Shown: positions 17,347 through 26,563 of the stretch, one piece after another | Layout of the letters: every line of letters begins with the position of its first letter | Position numbering within the stretch: position 1 is the first letter of the stretch | Source: Oscillatoria nigro-viridis PCC 7112 | GTDB taxonomy: Bacteria > Cyanobacteriota > Cyanobacteriia > Cyanobacteriales > Microcoleaceae | DNA: 64,000 nt | Direction of reading: 5' to 3' | Assembly (NCBI RefSeq): GCF_000317475.1 | Contig: NC_019729.1 | Coordinates: forward strand, 1,750,501-1,814,500 | Made by a program: the position numbers and the translations under genes | The notes under the pieces: generated by a model | What the model saw: the letters and a program-made list of their open reading frames with translations, nothing else | What the model was told of the DNA's origin: nothing | The model's database searches: none

Positions 17347-17886
17347 CGAAACATCCTAGATTAATATCCGGTAAAAATCATGTAAAAAATGATTTTTTAC
17401 TGGTTCAAATTGCAATCATTACTACTTAAAAAATGAAGTCTAAAGTATAGCAATCAAGTATATCTCAGCAGGTGGAAGTTATTAAAATTTAGTAGCGGTT
17501 ATAATCTTCCTTTAGGTAGATACCTGTATAGGAACCCATGTCTAATGTGGTTAATATCATAAAAAGCTGTCGCCACTATTCAATGCTATTAAGCGAGGAT
17601 GCTTGATTGGTAAGATTTTTCGTATTTATTGCGTATTTTTACCAAGGCTGAGGCACCAAGATGAGCTCAGTTGGTAATTGGCGCTCGGAGAGGTAGAATT
17701 AAGCAGATGCTCTAGAAGCAATCAACTGCGGTCGTTTTGCCTGCAGCTTGCAGCCATATTGTATCGGGTTAGACCAAAGACTGGTCATGGGAGAGCTACA
17801 AATACGAGCCAATCTGTTTCAAGTGCCGCAGTGCCACTTGAAGAATGCCTCGGGCACAAATTTTTTGATCGTATCGATCGGCATTT
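17347..17886. other. Spacer upstream of receiver-domain gene
   Basis: About 540 bp without a supported gene. It is a divergent spacer and should hold two promoters. A segment near 17660-17690 resembles a tRNA D-arm but no tRNA can be folded. Confidence 0.4.
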
Positions 17887-18345
17887 ATGAACTACCCTCA
17901 TTGCAACAATAAATTGGAATCATCGTCTTTCATTAGCGCTCAACCCTCGGTTGAGAAGCGTCCTTTAGTGTTGGCTGTAGACGACAATCAGGACAACTTA
18001 GAGCTGCTGACACAAATACTCGATTTATTCGGCTGCGAGTGCGTGGGAGCAGTTGACGGGTACGCAGCTCTTTCAGCAGCAGTAGATCGACAGCCCGACC
18101 TAATCGTACTCGACATTTGCCTGCCGGATATAGACGGTATGGAAGTAGTAAAGCGCGTCCAACAAAACCCCGATATCAGACATATTCCGATTGTTGCTGT
18201 TACAGCACTAGCAAAACCAGAAGACCGCGCTGAAATTCTCCAAGCCGGCTGCGTGGAATACCTTTCCAAACCTTTTAACATCAAAGATTTAGAAAAGATT
18301 ATCCGCCAGCACCTCAACTCTCCACTGGTTTTGGTGGAGTTTTAG
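17887..18345 (+). CDS. Stand-alone receiver-domain response regulator (CheY/DivK-like)
   Basis: The 152-residue product is an N-terminal tail of about 22 residues plus one receiver domain: acidic pair AVDDN (about 33-37), phospho-acceptor Asp in LIVLDICLPD, Thr in IVAVTALA and Lys in EYLSKPF. There is no output domain, so it acts by protein-protein contact, perhaps with a hybrid kinase. Its 3' end overlaps the convergent DUF2294 gene by 32 bp. No adjacent kinase identifies its partner. Confidence 0.85.
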   Translation: MNYPHCNNKLESSSFISAQPSVEKRPLVLAVDDNQDNLELLTQILDLFGCECVGAVDGYAALSAAVDRQPDLIVLDICLPDIDGMEVVKRVQQNPDIRHIPIVAVTALAKPEDRAEILQAGCVEYLSKPFNIKDLEKIIRQHLNSPLVLVEF

Positions 18346-18730
18346 ATTTATAATTAGAATCACGAACTTGAGGTGCAGAGTCCAAAATTGCGATCGTTCC
18401 AGTGCGGCCTGTCTCCAAGGTCGCATCGCGGAGCAAATCAGTAACTCCCACGCCCAAAACCTTTTGGATTAATTCTTTCAGGGGCAATTCGAGAGCTGAT
18501 TCTAATTGTGTCCGCACCTGCAAAGCCAAATCTTCCTGACCGTTCTGAGCCAGCAGTTTTTCGGGTTGAGTCAGCCCGTTTTCGACAACAATTATCAATT
18601 TGTTATCCAAAAGATTGCAGAGCGCCTGACTCGTTGGGTGTCCGAGTTGAGAGCGGTACAAAGCTTGAATTCCCTGCGAAAGAGTCCGTTCTAATTTCCC
18701 CCGAGTAGGTTCTAAGGTTTCCCCTGTCAT
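18314..18730 (-). CDS. DUF2294 (MpsC-like) protein
   Basis: The 138-residue protein resembles the DUF2294/MpsC family: N-terminal LSQGIQALYRSQLGHPTSQ, central NKLIIVVENGLTQPEKLL, and LIQKVLGVGVTDLLRDATLE before TGTIAILD. Soluble, cytoplasmic. In staphylococci a family member is tied to a bicarbonate transporter; a role here is unknown. The gene overlaps the convergent receiver gene by 32 bp at its 3' end and lies downstream of the BON gene on the same strand, separated by a strong hairpin. Confidence 0.75.
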   Translation of the reverse strand: MTGETLEPTRGKLERTLSQGIQALYRSQLGHPTSQALCNLLDNKLIIVVENGLTQPEKLLAQNGQEDLALQVRTQLESALELPLKELIQKVLGVGVTDLLRDATLETGRTGTIAILDSAPQVRDSNYKSKTPPKPVES

Positions 18731-18765
18731 ATTTTCTCTTCAAACCATGATAGATAAAAAAGACA

Positions 18766-18818
18766 GTTAGGAGTTAACAGTTAGCAGTTAAGTTAAGTGT
18801 TAACTGCTAACTCCTAAC
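18766..18818 (-). terminator. Long hairpin between BON and DUF2294 genes
   Basis: GTTAGCAGTTAA pairs with TTAACTGCTAAC (12 bp) with outer arms GTTAGGA/TCCTAAC after a 7-nt bulge. Made of GTTA-type repeats. Lies 3' of the BON gene, so may end its transcript. Confidence 0.5.
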
Positions 18819-18838
18819 GGTTAGAAATAACCGTCAGG

Positions 18839-19216
18839 TTAGCCGACAGTAACTTGATTTGTTTCCACCCCAGTTGCACCCTTAACACCTTTAGCAATAG
18901 TCACCAACTTGTTGACAATTTCCTGACTGGGAACTGTACCTTTGAGAACCACCGTAGTGCCATGTTGAGCCACATAAACAGTCTCAATATCCGCAACATC
19001 TGGATTTGCATCGAAAGCCTGAGCCACCCGTTTAGCTAAACCGCTTTGATCGTATTCTCCATTCAAGCCCATGCGTTCCGGCGGGATTGTCTGAGCGCTC
19101 GCAGCAGGTTGAGCTTGAGCTTGAGATTGAGCTACAGGTGCTTGGTAAGCAGGAGCGTCAACAGTTTCTTGATTTTCAAGTTTTTCTAAACCAAACAATC
19201 TTTTTAGCCAGCCCAT
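18839..19216 (-). CDS. BON-domain protein
   Basis: The 125-residue protein begins with MGWLKRLFGLEKL, then a Q/A-rich linker (about 20-45), then a BON domain (about 55-125): LAKRVAQAFDANPDVADIETVYVAQ, VVLKGTVPSQEIVNKLVTIAKGVKGA and VETNQVTVG, each matching the fold's helix-strand pattern. There is no signal peptide, so it is probably cytoplasmic, unlike OsmY. BON domains bind membranes or ligands under stress. AGGACAAAC upstream gives a fair ribosome-binding site. Confidence 0.85.
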   Translation of the reverse strand: MGWLKRLFGLEKLENQETVDAPAYQAPVAQSQAQAQPAASAQTIPPERMGLNGEYDQSGLAKRVAQAFDANPDVADIETVYVAQHGTTVVLKGTVPSQEIVNKLVTIAKGVKGATGVETNQVTVG

Positions 19217-19495
19217 AGAGTTTGTCCTCCAACAAAAGTTTGTGTTAATTGACCTGTTAATTGACCTGTTAATTCACGGTTGGCAAGTCGCCCTGTAATT
19301 GTTATTCTCAATACCAGGAATTACGATCGCACTCTTGGATGCAGAAACCGAATTTTTTTTACAAAAAAGTATCGTTACAGCCATCCACCCCGGTAGAAAA
19401 ACCCGGTTTGTTGAGTTTGGTGCGCCCATCCTAAATACAATTTACTGTTGTACAACTGCGCCGATCATCTGCCTGGAGACATAATTCTCCCGCTC

Positions 19496-21153
19496 TCAAA
19501 CAAATACTTGCGCTGACCGTTCCGGCAAATCAAACTTAAACCCTTCTTCCCCAACTTCTACGATTTTGTTGTACATCCACTCGTGCCAAGTTCCCGCCGG
19601 AAACTTAGGAATCCAGTTACCAGATAGATAAGTATCCGAAAAATTAGCGACAACTACTGCTCGCGTTCCCTCATCGCTCCAGCGGTAGTAAGCCAGCACT
19701 TTGGCTTCGGGATTTTCGTGGATGAATTCAATATTTTCGGGATAAAGTGCCGGCAAATGCTGCTGCAGCCGAATCACGTGTTTGTAGTATTCCAACAACT
19801 CATGATTGGGCTGATTTTTCAACAAAGACCATTGCAGTTTATTCGGCTGGTTGGGATTTTGCCGAGTGGATTGTCCAAACTCTTCGCCCATCCACAGCAT
19901 CGGTATTCCTACTGCTGTGACTAACAAAACCGCTCCCAATTTAGCGCGTTTCAAAGCCGCTTCTCGATCGATATCCCGAAATCTGGCTTCGGCCAGCAAG
20001 CGGTCGCGGTCGTGACTGCCTAAATAATCGATCGCGTTAGTTGTGGTTTGATAGCCTTGTTGTTTGGGCTCCAGAACTTGCTTGAGCTTTTCGATATCGA
20101 AAGTCTTCGCCACCAGATTTTATATGGCAAAAATGCGAAAACTTTCGTGCCAGCACCCGTCCATCGGCCCGTCCGCAGCGACGAGTTCGGGAAGTTCGGG
20201 AATGTGTTCTGCTATGTTGTAAAATGGCTTGTTGCCGGCGGTTTTTTTCGCTTCACGAGTTATCCGGTGTAGGAAATCTCGATTGTCCAACTGCCTGACT
20301 GCATCGTAGCGAATGCCGTCGATATGATATTCTTGAATCCAGAAATTAACGACATCGCCGATGAATTTCCAAGCGGGACGAATGCCGAGTTTGGGGTCGA
20401 AGTTTTCGTAGTTAAACTCCGGGCCCCAGTAGTTAGCGGGATCTTCGGGATAGTGTTTGTCGCGGTAGTACCAATAATTGCGATCGATTACCAATAAGGG
20501 ACATTCTTCATCGCAGTGGTTGTAAATCCCGTCCAGAATCACCCGAATGCCCCGTCCGTGGCACTCGTCAATCAATTGCTTCAAATCTGCGGTTTCACCG
20601 TAACTGGACTCTACAGCAAAGAAATCGCGGACTTTGTAGCCCCAGCTATAATCGCCCGGATATTCATTAACTGGCATTAGTTCGATCGCATTTATCCCCA
20701 AATCGCACAGATAATCTAATTTCTCCCTCACCTGCTGGAATTTACCGCAACTGTCGGAACCATCCGGCCCGGAAAAATCAGCAACGTGCATTTGGTAAAC
20801 GACTAATTCTTCATTATTGGGGAGTTCTTTGTCGTCGTGCTGCCAAACATAAATATCAATAATTCGCGCGCCTGCTTTGATGCGAACTGTACTTGTCTTG
20901 TATCAGTAGTGCGGTTAATTTCAGTCGCGTAGGGGTCATTGACTTCTAACCATTCGTCCGGTTCAAAACCTGGACTTTGCGACTGAACTCGGAATTTGTA
21001 TTGATAAATACCGTCTTCTAACTTAATGTTAGTGCGGAAATAAACTTTGTCATCTTTTTCTAAGGGAATTTCTGCCCATTTGCAAAAGGAGCCTCGCAGT
21101 GTAGCTGCTGTGTTGTTGGGAGCGAAGAGTTTGAGTTCAATTGCAGCGGCCAT
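19496..21153 (-). pseudogene. Decayed GH13 paralogue (one frameshift, one nonsense codon)
   Basis: Three open frames (21153-20803, 20791-20120, 20113-19496) line up end to end with the intact GH13 protein at 11457. The first break is a single-base frameshift near 20900: the shifted frame reads IKAGARIIDIYVWQHDD, matching the paralogue. The second is an in-frame TAA (20122-20120) after CWHESFRIFAI, with homology resuming directly. Catalytic residues remain (GIRYDAVR, NIAEHIPE, LGSHDRDR), so decay is recent. No product of full length is expected. Confidence 0.9.
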
Positions 21154-21178
21154 GAATACCTTGTTAGCAGAACTTATA

Positions 21179-21304
21179 TAGCAATCCTCGCATCATTTGC
21201 ATAATTATTGTAGGGGCAATCCCACGCCCGGTTGCCCGATAGATAGGGGGTAGGCACTCTTAGCACTACCCCTACAAATTTATCTGAATCATTTAGGATT
21301 GCTA
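21179..21304. mobile_element. IS630-like MITE with TA target duplication
   Basis: Ends TAGCAATCCT...AGGATTGCTA, extending as imperfect inverted repeats of about 38 bp to TAGGGG/CCCCTA, flanked by TA (21177-21178, 21305-21306). TA duplication and this end are typical of IS630/Tc1-type MITEs. 126 bp, no coding capacity. Confidence 0.75.
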
Positions 21305-22117
21305 TAAGTGTGATTAGTATTGATTTTTACAATTTTGCAAATCTGTCGCCATCGTTCTTAAGAGTTAAACCTGTAACTATTATGTTGTAACGTGCTTGGC
21401 GCACCCGGAGGATTTAGTAGTGCGAAACCTAGCGATTGAGTAAGGTGCGCCCCTAAGTACCCGGAACCTGATTTTAATCAAAAATGTAGTTAAAGTAACT
21501 AAAAATTATTAAGTGCTGTTTATGAAAAATAGTCGAGACTGTTTTTAGTTAGTAGTCTGAAGCCCTGGATTTTCCGTTGGTAGCGAACTGCCTTGGAGCC
21601 TTGAAACCCTTATTCTACGGTTTGCTATCAAAAACAGTCCGAAGTATTGTATGAAAAGTAATTTAACTTTTGATAACTAGATAAATCGTGGTAAATATTT
21701 AACATTTGTAACTAAAGAAACATTTTTTAGCCTACAGTGGCAATACCGTAGAAAGATGTCATTTTATGCGGAAAGAGCGACGATGAGCGTGTAATTATAA
21801 GGCAAGGGAAACCAGAACCCTGAATCCTTTATTCAACTTGGTTTTCCTGCGACTTTAAGTCAAGTGTGAGCCGATAATAGCAATGATTATTTTTGCTTAT
21901 GTCTTGGCAGCACTTGTTTTATAGTTGTTGACCGACCAACTTTGTAGAACCAAAATCAGCTTTAACGACTGCTGCTACCTCAGTAATTGGTAATTGGTGA
22001 AAATCTCATTCGTCCCTGTTACCCGTTAGATATTCCGAGCAGTGGCTCTAAGGCTCTAAAAGTTTAATGTGGGATGTTGGCGAATTACCGTTACTGTAAT
22101 ACTCTGGAGTGTTAAAA
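21305..22117. other. Long AT-rich intergenic region
   Basis: No gene supported over about 800 bp. An imperfect dyad (GAGACTGTTTTTAGT near 21536 and AAAACAGTCCGAAG near 21632) and GCGCACC repeats (about 21400-21455) are seen. It probably contains the promoter and leader of the small gene at 22118. Confidence 0.4.
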
Positions 22118-22366
22118 ATGCTAAAACAAATGTGTTGGTTGCCCAGACTCGGAGGCAATGGAGAAAAGATATTGCACTTGCGTACCGATCCCCGTCAGGC
22201 GTGGCGGCCTTATACAGCTTTTCCGCAGTTGGCTGTAGCCGACTACCGGGAACCGGGCGGTTCTCATGGATGGGCAACATTTCAGAAGCTGAGAACTCAA
22301 GGGTGGAATTTAATATCGACTGAAGAAGGGCAGCAGTCGATTTTTGGCGAACAGAAAAGCGCTTAA
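22118..22366 (+). CDS. Small conserved-looking protein of unknown function
   Basis: 82 residues, rich in W, P, G and R: GNGEKILHLRTDPRQAWRP in the first half, then GSHGWATFQKLRTQGW. No membrane segment. Not recognised. The ATG at 22118 has GGAG 8 nt upstream; the GTG at 22109 overlaps that site. A textbook intrinsic terminator follows 21 bp after the stop, which shows that the unit is transcribed and ends here, making this a monocistronic gene. The unusual content of W and G suggests a compact binding fold, but no function can be assigned. Confidence 0.7.
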   Translation: MLKQMCWLPRLGGNGEKILHLRTDPRQAWRPYTAFPQLAVADYREPGGSHGWATFQKLRTQGWNLISTEEGQQSIFGEQKSA

Positions 22367-22387
22367 AAAACCCAAAACCGCAGCAAT

Positions 22388-22418
22388 AAAAGAAGAGGTA
22401 AAATCCTCTTCTTTTTAT
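22388..22418 (+). terminator. Intrinsic terminator of the small gene
   Basis: AAAAGAAGAGG / CCTCTTCTTTT stem (11 bp) with 6-nt loop, followed by TATTATTTTT. Confidence 0.85.
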
Positions 22419-22527
22419 TATTTTTGGATACAGAAACTGGGTTTTTAACCATCCTACTTGGTAGAAGGGGTAAGGTGTGCAGTGCTCGCCTTACATAATT
22501 TTAAGATGTTTGCCAGTTGCAAGTAAA

Positions 22528-23373
22528 TTAGGCGATCGCCGTTTCTCTCTCTGCTGTAGTTGCTACGTTATGGAGCACCGGCTGGCGAGTTTTCAGGTTA
22601 AACCGGTAGCCGTGGGGGAGGATGTGCAACTTGGCGCCGCAAATCGCCAAAGCCTCATCCTTCAACAGTCCATCTAGATTGTCGTGGAGTTTTTCCGACT
22701 CGTCGATGACAGTTACAGCGCTTTCGCCAATAACTTCCAACTCGTCACCGCTGACTAAAATAGCTGTATTTTCGTCAATACCAAATCCCAACACGGCAGG
22801 TTGCAGCAAGAGTGCCGAAACTAAGCGTCCCAGACGACCTCGCTGGGCGAAATGCTGGTCGATGACAACTCCTGGAAGGAAACCCATTCCCGGGCCCATT
22901 GCTACCACATCAACGCGGGGATTTGTCTCCGAGTCTCCTTCAATAATCATCATGTCTGGCATCATTGCCGCGCCGGCACTGGTGCCGCCAATGATAATCC
23001 CTTCCGAGTAGCGTTTGTGCATAGCTGCGTCGAGTTTGGTGTCTTTCAAGCAGCTAATAATCCGCGCTTGATCTCCGCCGGTAAAGAATATGCCAGTGGC
23101 TTGTTCGATCGCTTCTAAATAATCTGGATTGTTGGCATCTTCGGGTCTCTGGGTGTCAACAACTCGCACATCTTCAGCGCCAAGTCGCTCAAACACTCGG
23201 ATGTAATTATCTCCTACTTCTCCCGGCAGGCTTGTTGCAGCCGTCATCACTACAATGCGGGCTTTAGTGCCTCCGGCGCACCGCAAGAATTCCCGCAGAA
23301 TTTTACACTCCCCCTCTTTGTCTTCCGCGCCCCCAATAATTAGCAACTTCCCCTGATTTTCGTTGCTCGCCAT
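22528..23373 (-). CDS. cphB: Cyanophycinase
   Basis: The 281-residue protein is a serine-type exopeptidase of the peptidase S51 family. LLIIGGAEDKEG opens the fold, IFFTGGDQARI forms the oxyanion region, and the nucleophile Ser lies in GGTSAGAAMM, with DQHFAQRGRLGRL after it. It splits cyanophycin into beta-Asp-Arg dipeptides in the cytoplasm. Length is close to the usual 270-290. It is divergent from cphA2 about 900 bp away; together they could release and re-use the dipeptide. The start is clear; the ribosome-binding site GGAGATCGT lies 4-12 nt upstream. Confidence 0.93.
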   Translation of the reverse strand: MASNENQGKLLIIGGAEDKEGECKILREFLRCAGGTKARIVVMTAATSLPGEVGDNYIRVFERLGAEDVRVVDTQRPEDANNPDYLEAIEQATGIFFTGGDQARIISCLKDTKLDAAMHKRYSEGIIIGGTSAGAAMMPDMMIIEGDSETNPRVDVVAMGPGMGFLPGVVIDQHFAQRGRLGRLVSALLLQPAVLGFGIDENTAILVSGDELEVIGESAVTVIDESEKLHDNLDGLLKDEALAICGAKLHILPHGYRFNLKTRQPVLHNVATTAERETAIA

Positions 23374-23717
23374 ACGATCTCCACTTTTAATTTATTAAAT
23401 TTCACTAAAACACAAAATTCCTTTGTCCGAGAACTGCCCAAAGGTATATATAGATACCAAAAAATATCAGGCTTCTACCACTCTAGGACGCACGCAGCAA
23501 GGGTGATCTGGGAGTTTACTCATCCTCGACGATCCACAAAACAAACTTACCCCCCCTAACAGGAGATAGGAGGGGTGAAGAAATGAGCTTAAATTACAGG
23601 ACTGACGCGCGCGCCGCGATCGATCCGGTTTCCGATGCGATTCTGCGCTAATCCTCCTCAGATTGCTCGTAGAAATCGGATTGATGAGCGTAAGTCCTCA
23701 ATTAGTCCGATCGCCCG
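23374..23717. other. Intergenic upstream of cphB
   Basis: About 340 bp without a supported gene; presumably contains the cphB promoter and the 3' region of the small gene at 23718. Confidence 0.4.
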
Positions 23718-23915
23718 TTAGTGCGATCGCTCGATCAAATTGCTCAATATGGTACTCGCCCGTTCTAAAGGTAGGTGTCTGGGTTTGCCGTTCCAGACAA
23801 TCTGATATTCGTTGCTGTTTTGACCGTCGCCGTAGCCAGAAATTAGTTTCCGGTGAAAGGCTTCCTCAGCTAAGTGGTGGACTTTTTCTCTGAGAGCAGT
23901 TTGTGCGATTTTCAT
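23718..23915 (-). CDS. Small basic protein of unknown function
   Basis: 65 residues: helical MKIAQTALREKVHHLAEEAF, then ISGYGDGQNSNEYQIVWNGKPRHL and a final helix LERASTILSNLIERS. The pattern looks like a real small soluble fold, and AGAGGCAG lies about 7-14 nt before the ATG. No known function. It lies between cphB (same strand, downstream) and cphA2 (divergent). Confidence 0.6.
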   Translation of the reverse strand: MKIAQTALREKVHHLAEEAFHRKLISGYGDGQNSNEYQIVWNGKPRHLPLERASTILSNLIERSH

Positions 23916-24275
23916 AATTTGCTGCCTCTTAAATTTTCTTTCACTGTCATAAACAATTATAAGTACACAGTGTACCTCTCAAAAGTTATAGCTTTTTTTG
24001 GGAAGGAGGAAAGAAGTAGTCATTAGTCATAAGTGCTTAGTCATCAATGCTTAGTCAGATGTTGAAGGAACAAGGAATATGTTCCCACTCTCACCATCTC
24101 CCCCTCTCCCCATCTCCCCATCTCCCCTACTATCCCACTCCCCCTCTCTGGCAATACTGAAGACAGAATTGCTCGGAGTATTTGTCTCACTGCTGGAATA
24201 TCTATGCCCGCAGGTAGTATCCCGTGCACCGACTATAAAGTTACCGTAAAAAATTATATCAAAGGAGGTTAGAAA
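23916..24275. other. Spacer upstream of cphA2
   Basis: Repeat-rich: CTTAGTCAT units (about 24010-24060) and a run of CTCCCCATCT units (about 24080-24145). AAAGGAGGT directly before cphA2 is a near-perfect ribosome-binding site. Confidence 0.5.
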
Positions 24276-26186
24276 ATGCTGCAAGAAAAAAGCACCGAAA
24301 CAGCCCGCGTCAATGCTCGAAAAACCGATATTTTTGATGTTTTTAACTTCAAACACTATATCGGGCCCAACCCTTATTTAGACACCGCGGCTTTTGTTTT
24401 TGATTTAGCGGTGACGGGCGCGAGCGAACCTTTGCCGATCGCACATTACCAGGAAATTATTGGCGATCGCTACCCGCAACTCTTGCAGGAAACTTTCTCG
24501 AACCACGCCCAACTGTTCGGCCGTACCGCCTCAGAAGTAGCAAAACTCGACATGGGTTTGCACTTCCAACACTGGAACATCAAGCCGTTTTCTCACTTTA
24601 ACAGAATCAGCATAGAAGCACTTCACGCCCGCACCGCCAGAGCCGTAGTTTACGCAGTTTGGGATTGGTTTGAAGCCATCAATCAAAATCAAGACTTTCC
24701 CTTGGAATCACAAATGGGCGCGCTGCAAAATATGTTCCGGCAGTCAGTTTACGGAGGCCCGACAGTTTATTCGTTAATGCGAGCGGCATCCCAAAAAGGC
24801 ATTCCCGCATTTTATTTGTGGGATGAAGGATTAATGCAATACGGGTACGGTAAAAAACTGATTCGCGGCTCTGCAACTACCTTTGATTGTGACAGCCACT
24901 TAGACTCAGATTTTACCACGCGCAAGGACGATTGTAAAGCTTTTCTCGCTACATTAGGATTTCCTGTTCCCAAAGGCGATATCGTCTCCACAGAAAACGG
25001 AGCTCTGGCAGTTGCTAGAGAAATTGGCTACCCAGTTGCTATCAAACCAGTAGTCGGTCATAAAGGAATTGGCGTAACAGCAGATGTCCGGGATGCCGAG
25101 GAATTGCAGGTGGCTTTTAAAAGAGCAGTTAAGGCCATTCCCGAAACAGACCCGGTACGAGTAATTGTGGAAAACAGCATCAAAGGAGCGGATTTTAGGA
25201 TACTGTGCGTTGACGGCAAATTTGTTTCTGCAACTGAACGCCGGCCCGCTTCGGTAACAGGTGATGGCGACTCAACAATTCGCGAATTGATCCGCCGTGA
25301 AAACCGCAAACCAGAACGTTTGGATACGCCAACTTCGGCGATGAGCAAAATTCAGTCCGACGAAGCGATGGAAATGTATCTGGAAGAACAAGGGCTGTCA
25401 TTGGATAGCGTGCTAACTCGCGATCGCACTGTGTATCTACGCAAAGTCGCTAATCTTTCGGCAGGCGGCGTCAGCATCGACGCTACCGGCACTATTCACC
25501 CGGATAACATTGTTTTGGCTCAAGATATCGCCCTACATTTTCGGTTAACTTGTTTGGGGATTGATGTGGTAACAGAAACTCTCGCCAAATCTTGGAAAAC
25601 AGGCAATTTGGGGATTATCGAGATCAATGCCGCGCCGGGAATTTTTATGCACCTCAACCCCGCTGTCGGCGAAGGGGTTGATGTGCCTTCCCATATTATC
25701 GAAACTTTCTTTCAATCGGCAAACTCCGCCAGAATTCCGATTATTACTTTCAACCGAATTTCGGTACATGACCTACAAGAAACCATCGACCATATTCTGT
25801 TGCAGCATCCCGATTGGACAATCGGTGCTGTTTGTCGCGGCGGGCTTTTTATTAACCGTTCTGAAAAAGTTTTGAATAAGAATTACCATCTGAACTTGCA
25901 AAGTTTGCTGCGGCATCCCAAGCTCGATTTGTTAATTGCTGAATATCCAGAAGATATTTTGGAAGCTGAGGGAATGTTTTATCGGGGCAGCAATATGGTG
26001 GTGCTGGACAATCCGGGAGAAATTGAGATGATGTTGGTCAGAGAAAGCACTGAGGACGATACTGTGGTGGTAAGGGAAGGAAGTAGTATTTCTATTCGCC
26101 GCCAGGGATTGATCGAACAGTATACTCTGGGGGATGGGGAACCGTTTACGCGGGTTTATTTGAAGGAAATAGGGACTGTTTTGTAA
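24276..26186 (+). CDS. cphA2: CphA2-type cyanophycin synthetase (beta-Asp-Arg dipeptide ligase)
   Basis: The 636-residue protein has the CphA N-terminal domain (about 1-190), then a RimK-like ATP-grasp domain (about 200-480): PVPKGDIV, GYPVAIKPVVGHKGIGV, EINAAPG. A short C-terminal region follows (about 490-636), but the Mur-ligase P-loop of full-length CphA1 (about 870-900 residues) is not seen. This is the architecture of CphA2, which joins ready-made beta-Asp-Arg dipeptides into cyanophycin, mostly in nitrogen-fixing cyanobacteria. It would salvage dipeptides released by the neighbouring cphB. Strong Shine-Dalgarno; hairpin terminator follows. No cphA1 occurs in the window. Confidence 0.88.
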   Translation: MLQEKSTETARVNARKTDIFDVFNFKHYIGPNPYLDTAAFVFDLAVTGASEPLPIAHYQEIIGDRYPQLLQETFSNHAQLFGRTASEVAKLDMGLHFQHWNIKPFSHFNRISIEALHARTARAVVYAVWDWFEAINQNQDFPLESQMGALQNMFRQSVYGGPTVYSLMRAASQKGIPAFYLWDEGLMQYGYGKKLIRGSATTFDCDSHLDSDFTTRKDDCKAFLATLGFPVPKGDIVSTENGALAVAREIGYPVAIKPVVGHKGIGVTADVRDAEELQVAFKRAVKAIPETDPVRVIVENSIKGADFRILCVDGKFVSATERRPASVTGDGDSTIRELIRRENRKPERLDTPTSAMSKIQSDEAMEMYLEEQGLSLDSVLTRDRTVYLRKVANLSAGGVSIDATGTIHPDNIVLAQDIALHFRLTCLGIDVVTETLAKSWKTGNLGIIEINAAPGIFMHLNPAVGEGVDVPSHIIETFFQSANSARIPIITFNRISVHDLQETIDHILLQHPDWTIGAVCRGGLFINRSEKVLNKNYHLNLQSLLRHPKLDLLIAEYPEDILEAEGMFYRGSNMVVLDNPGEIEMMLVRESTEDDTVVVREGSSISIRRQGLIEQYTLGDGEPFTRVYLKEIGTVL

Positions 26187-26215
26187 GCGGTTCCAAATTT
26201 AAGTTGGCTTTGTAG

Positions 26216-26236
26216 GGCGGGTATTGAGTACCCGCC
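26216..26236 (+). terminator. Hairpin downstream of cphA2
   Basis: GGCGGGTA-TTGAG-TACCCGCC, 8-bp perfect stem 30 bp after the stop. No T-run; may be a repeat hairpin. Confidence 0.45.
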
Positions 26237-26563
26237 ACACCAGATCGAGGCTTTTTCTTGTTCCCCGGTTCTTCCGGGGCAGGAAGTTGGAAGCGCCCAG
26301 ATGGGAACTGGCTTCGTTACACTTAGTTACAATTGGTTTCAATTCCTCAGTCGCGGATGCACTATTCGGAAGAAACCCGGTTTCTTCCCAGCTTTTTCGT
26401 TACCACACCAATATTTTGGTACAACTAGGCTTTCTCAGGGTAAGTCCTATTCGTGCGATCGTAAGTTTTTAGACAATCTCGTTTGTGCGGTGTCCTTCGT
26501 GCTATCAAGGAATTTCACAAGTCTTTAAACGAATTGCACTCCGGTGGCAGAAGGTGTGAGAAT
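26237..26563. other. Intergenic before CHASE kinase
   Basis: No gene supported. It contains the locally common GAAACCCGGTTTC motif (about 26371). Confidence 0.4.

Noticed and set aside
17655-17735. tRNA-like stretch (GAGCTCAGTTGGT...GCGCTC)
   Set aside because: Resembles a D-arm only; no acceptor stem, anticodon loop or T-arm (GGTTCGAATCC type) could be matched.
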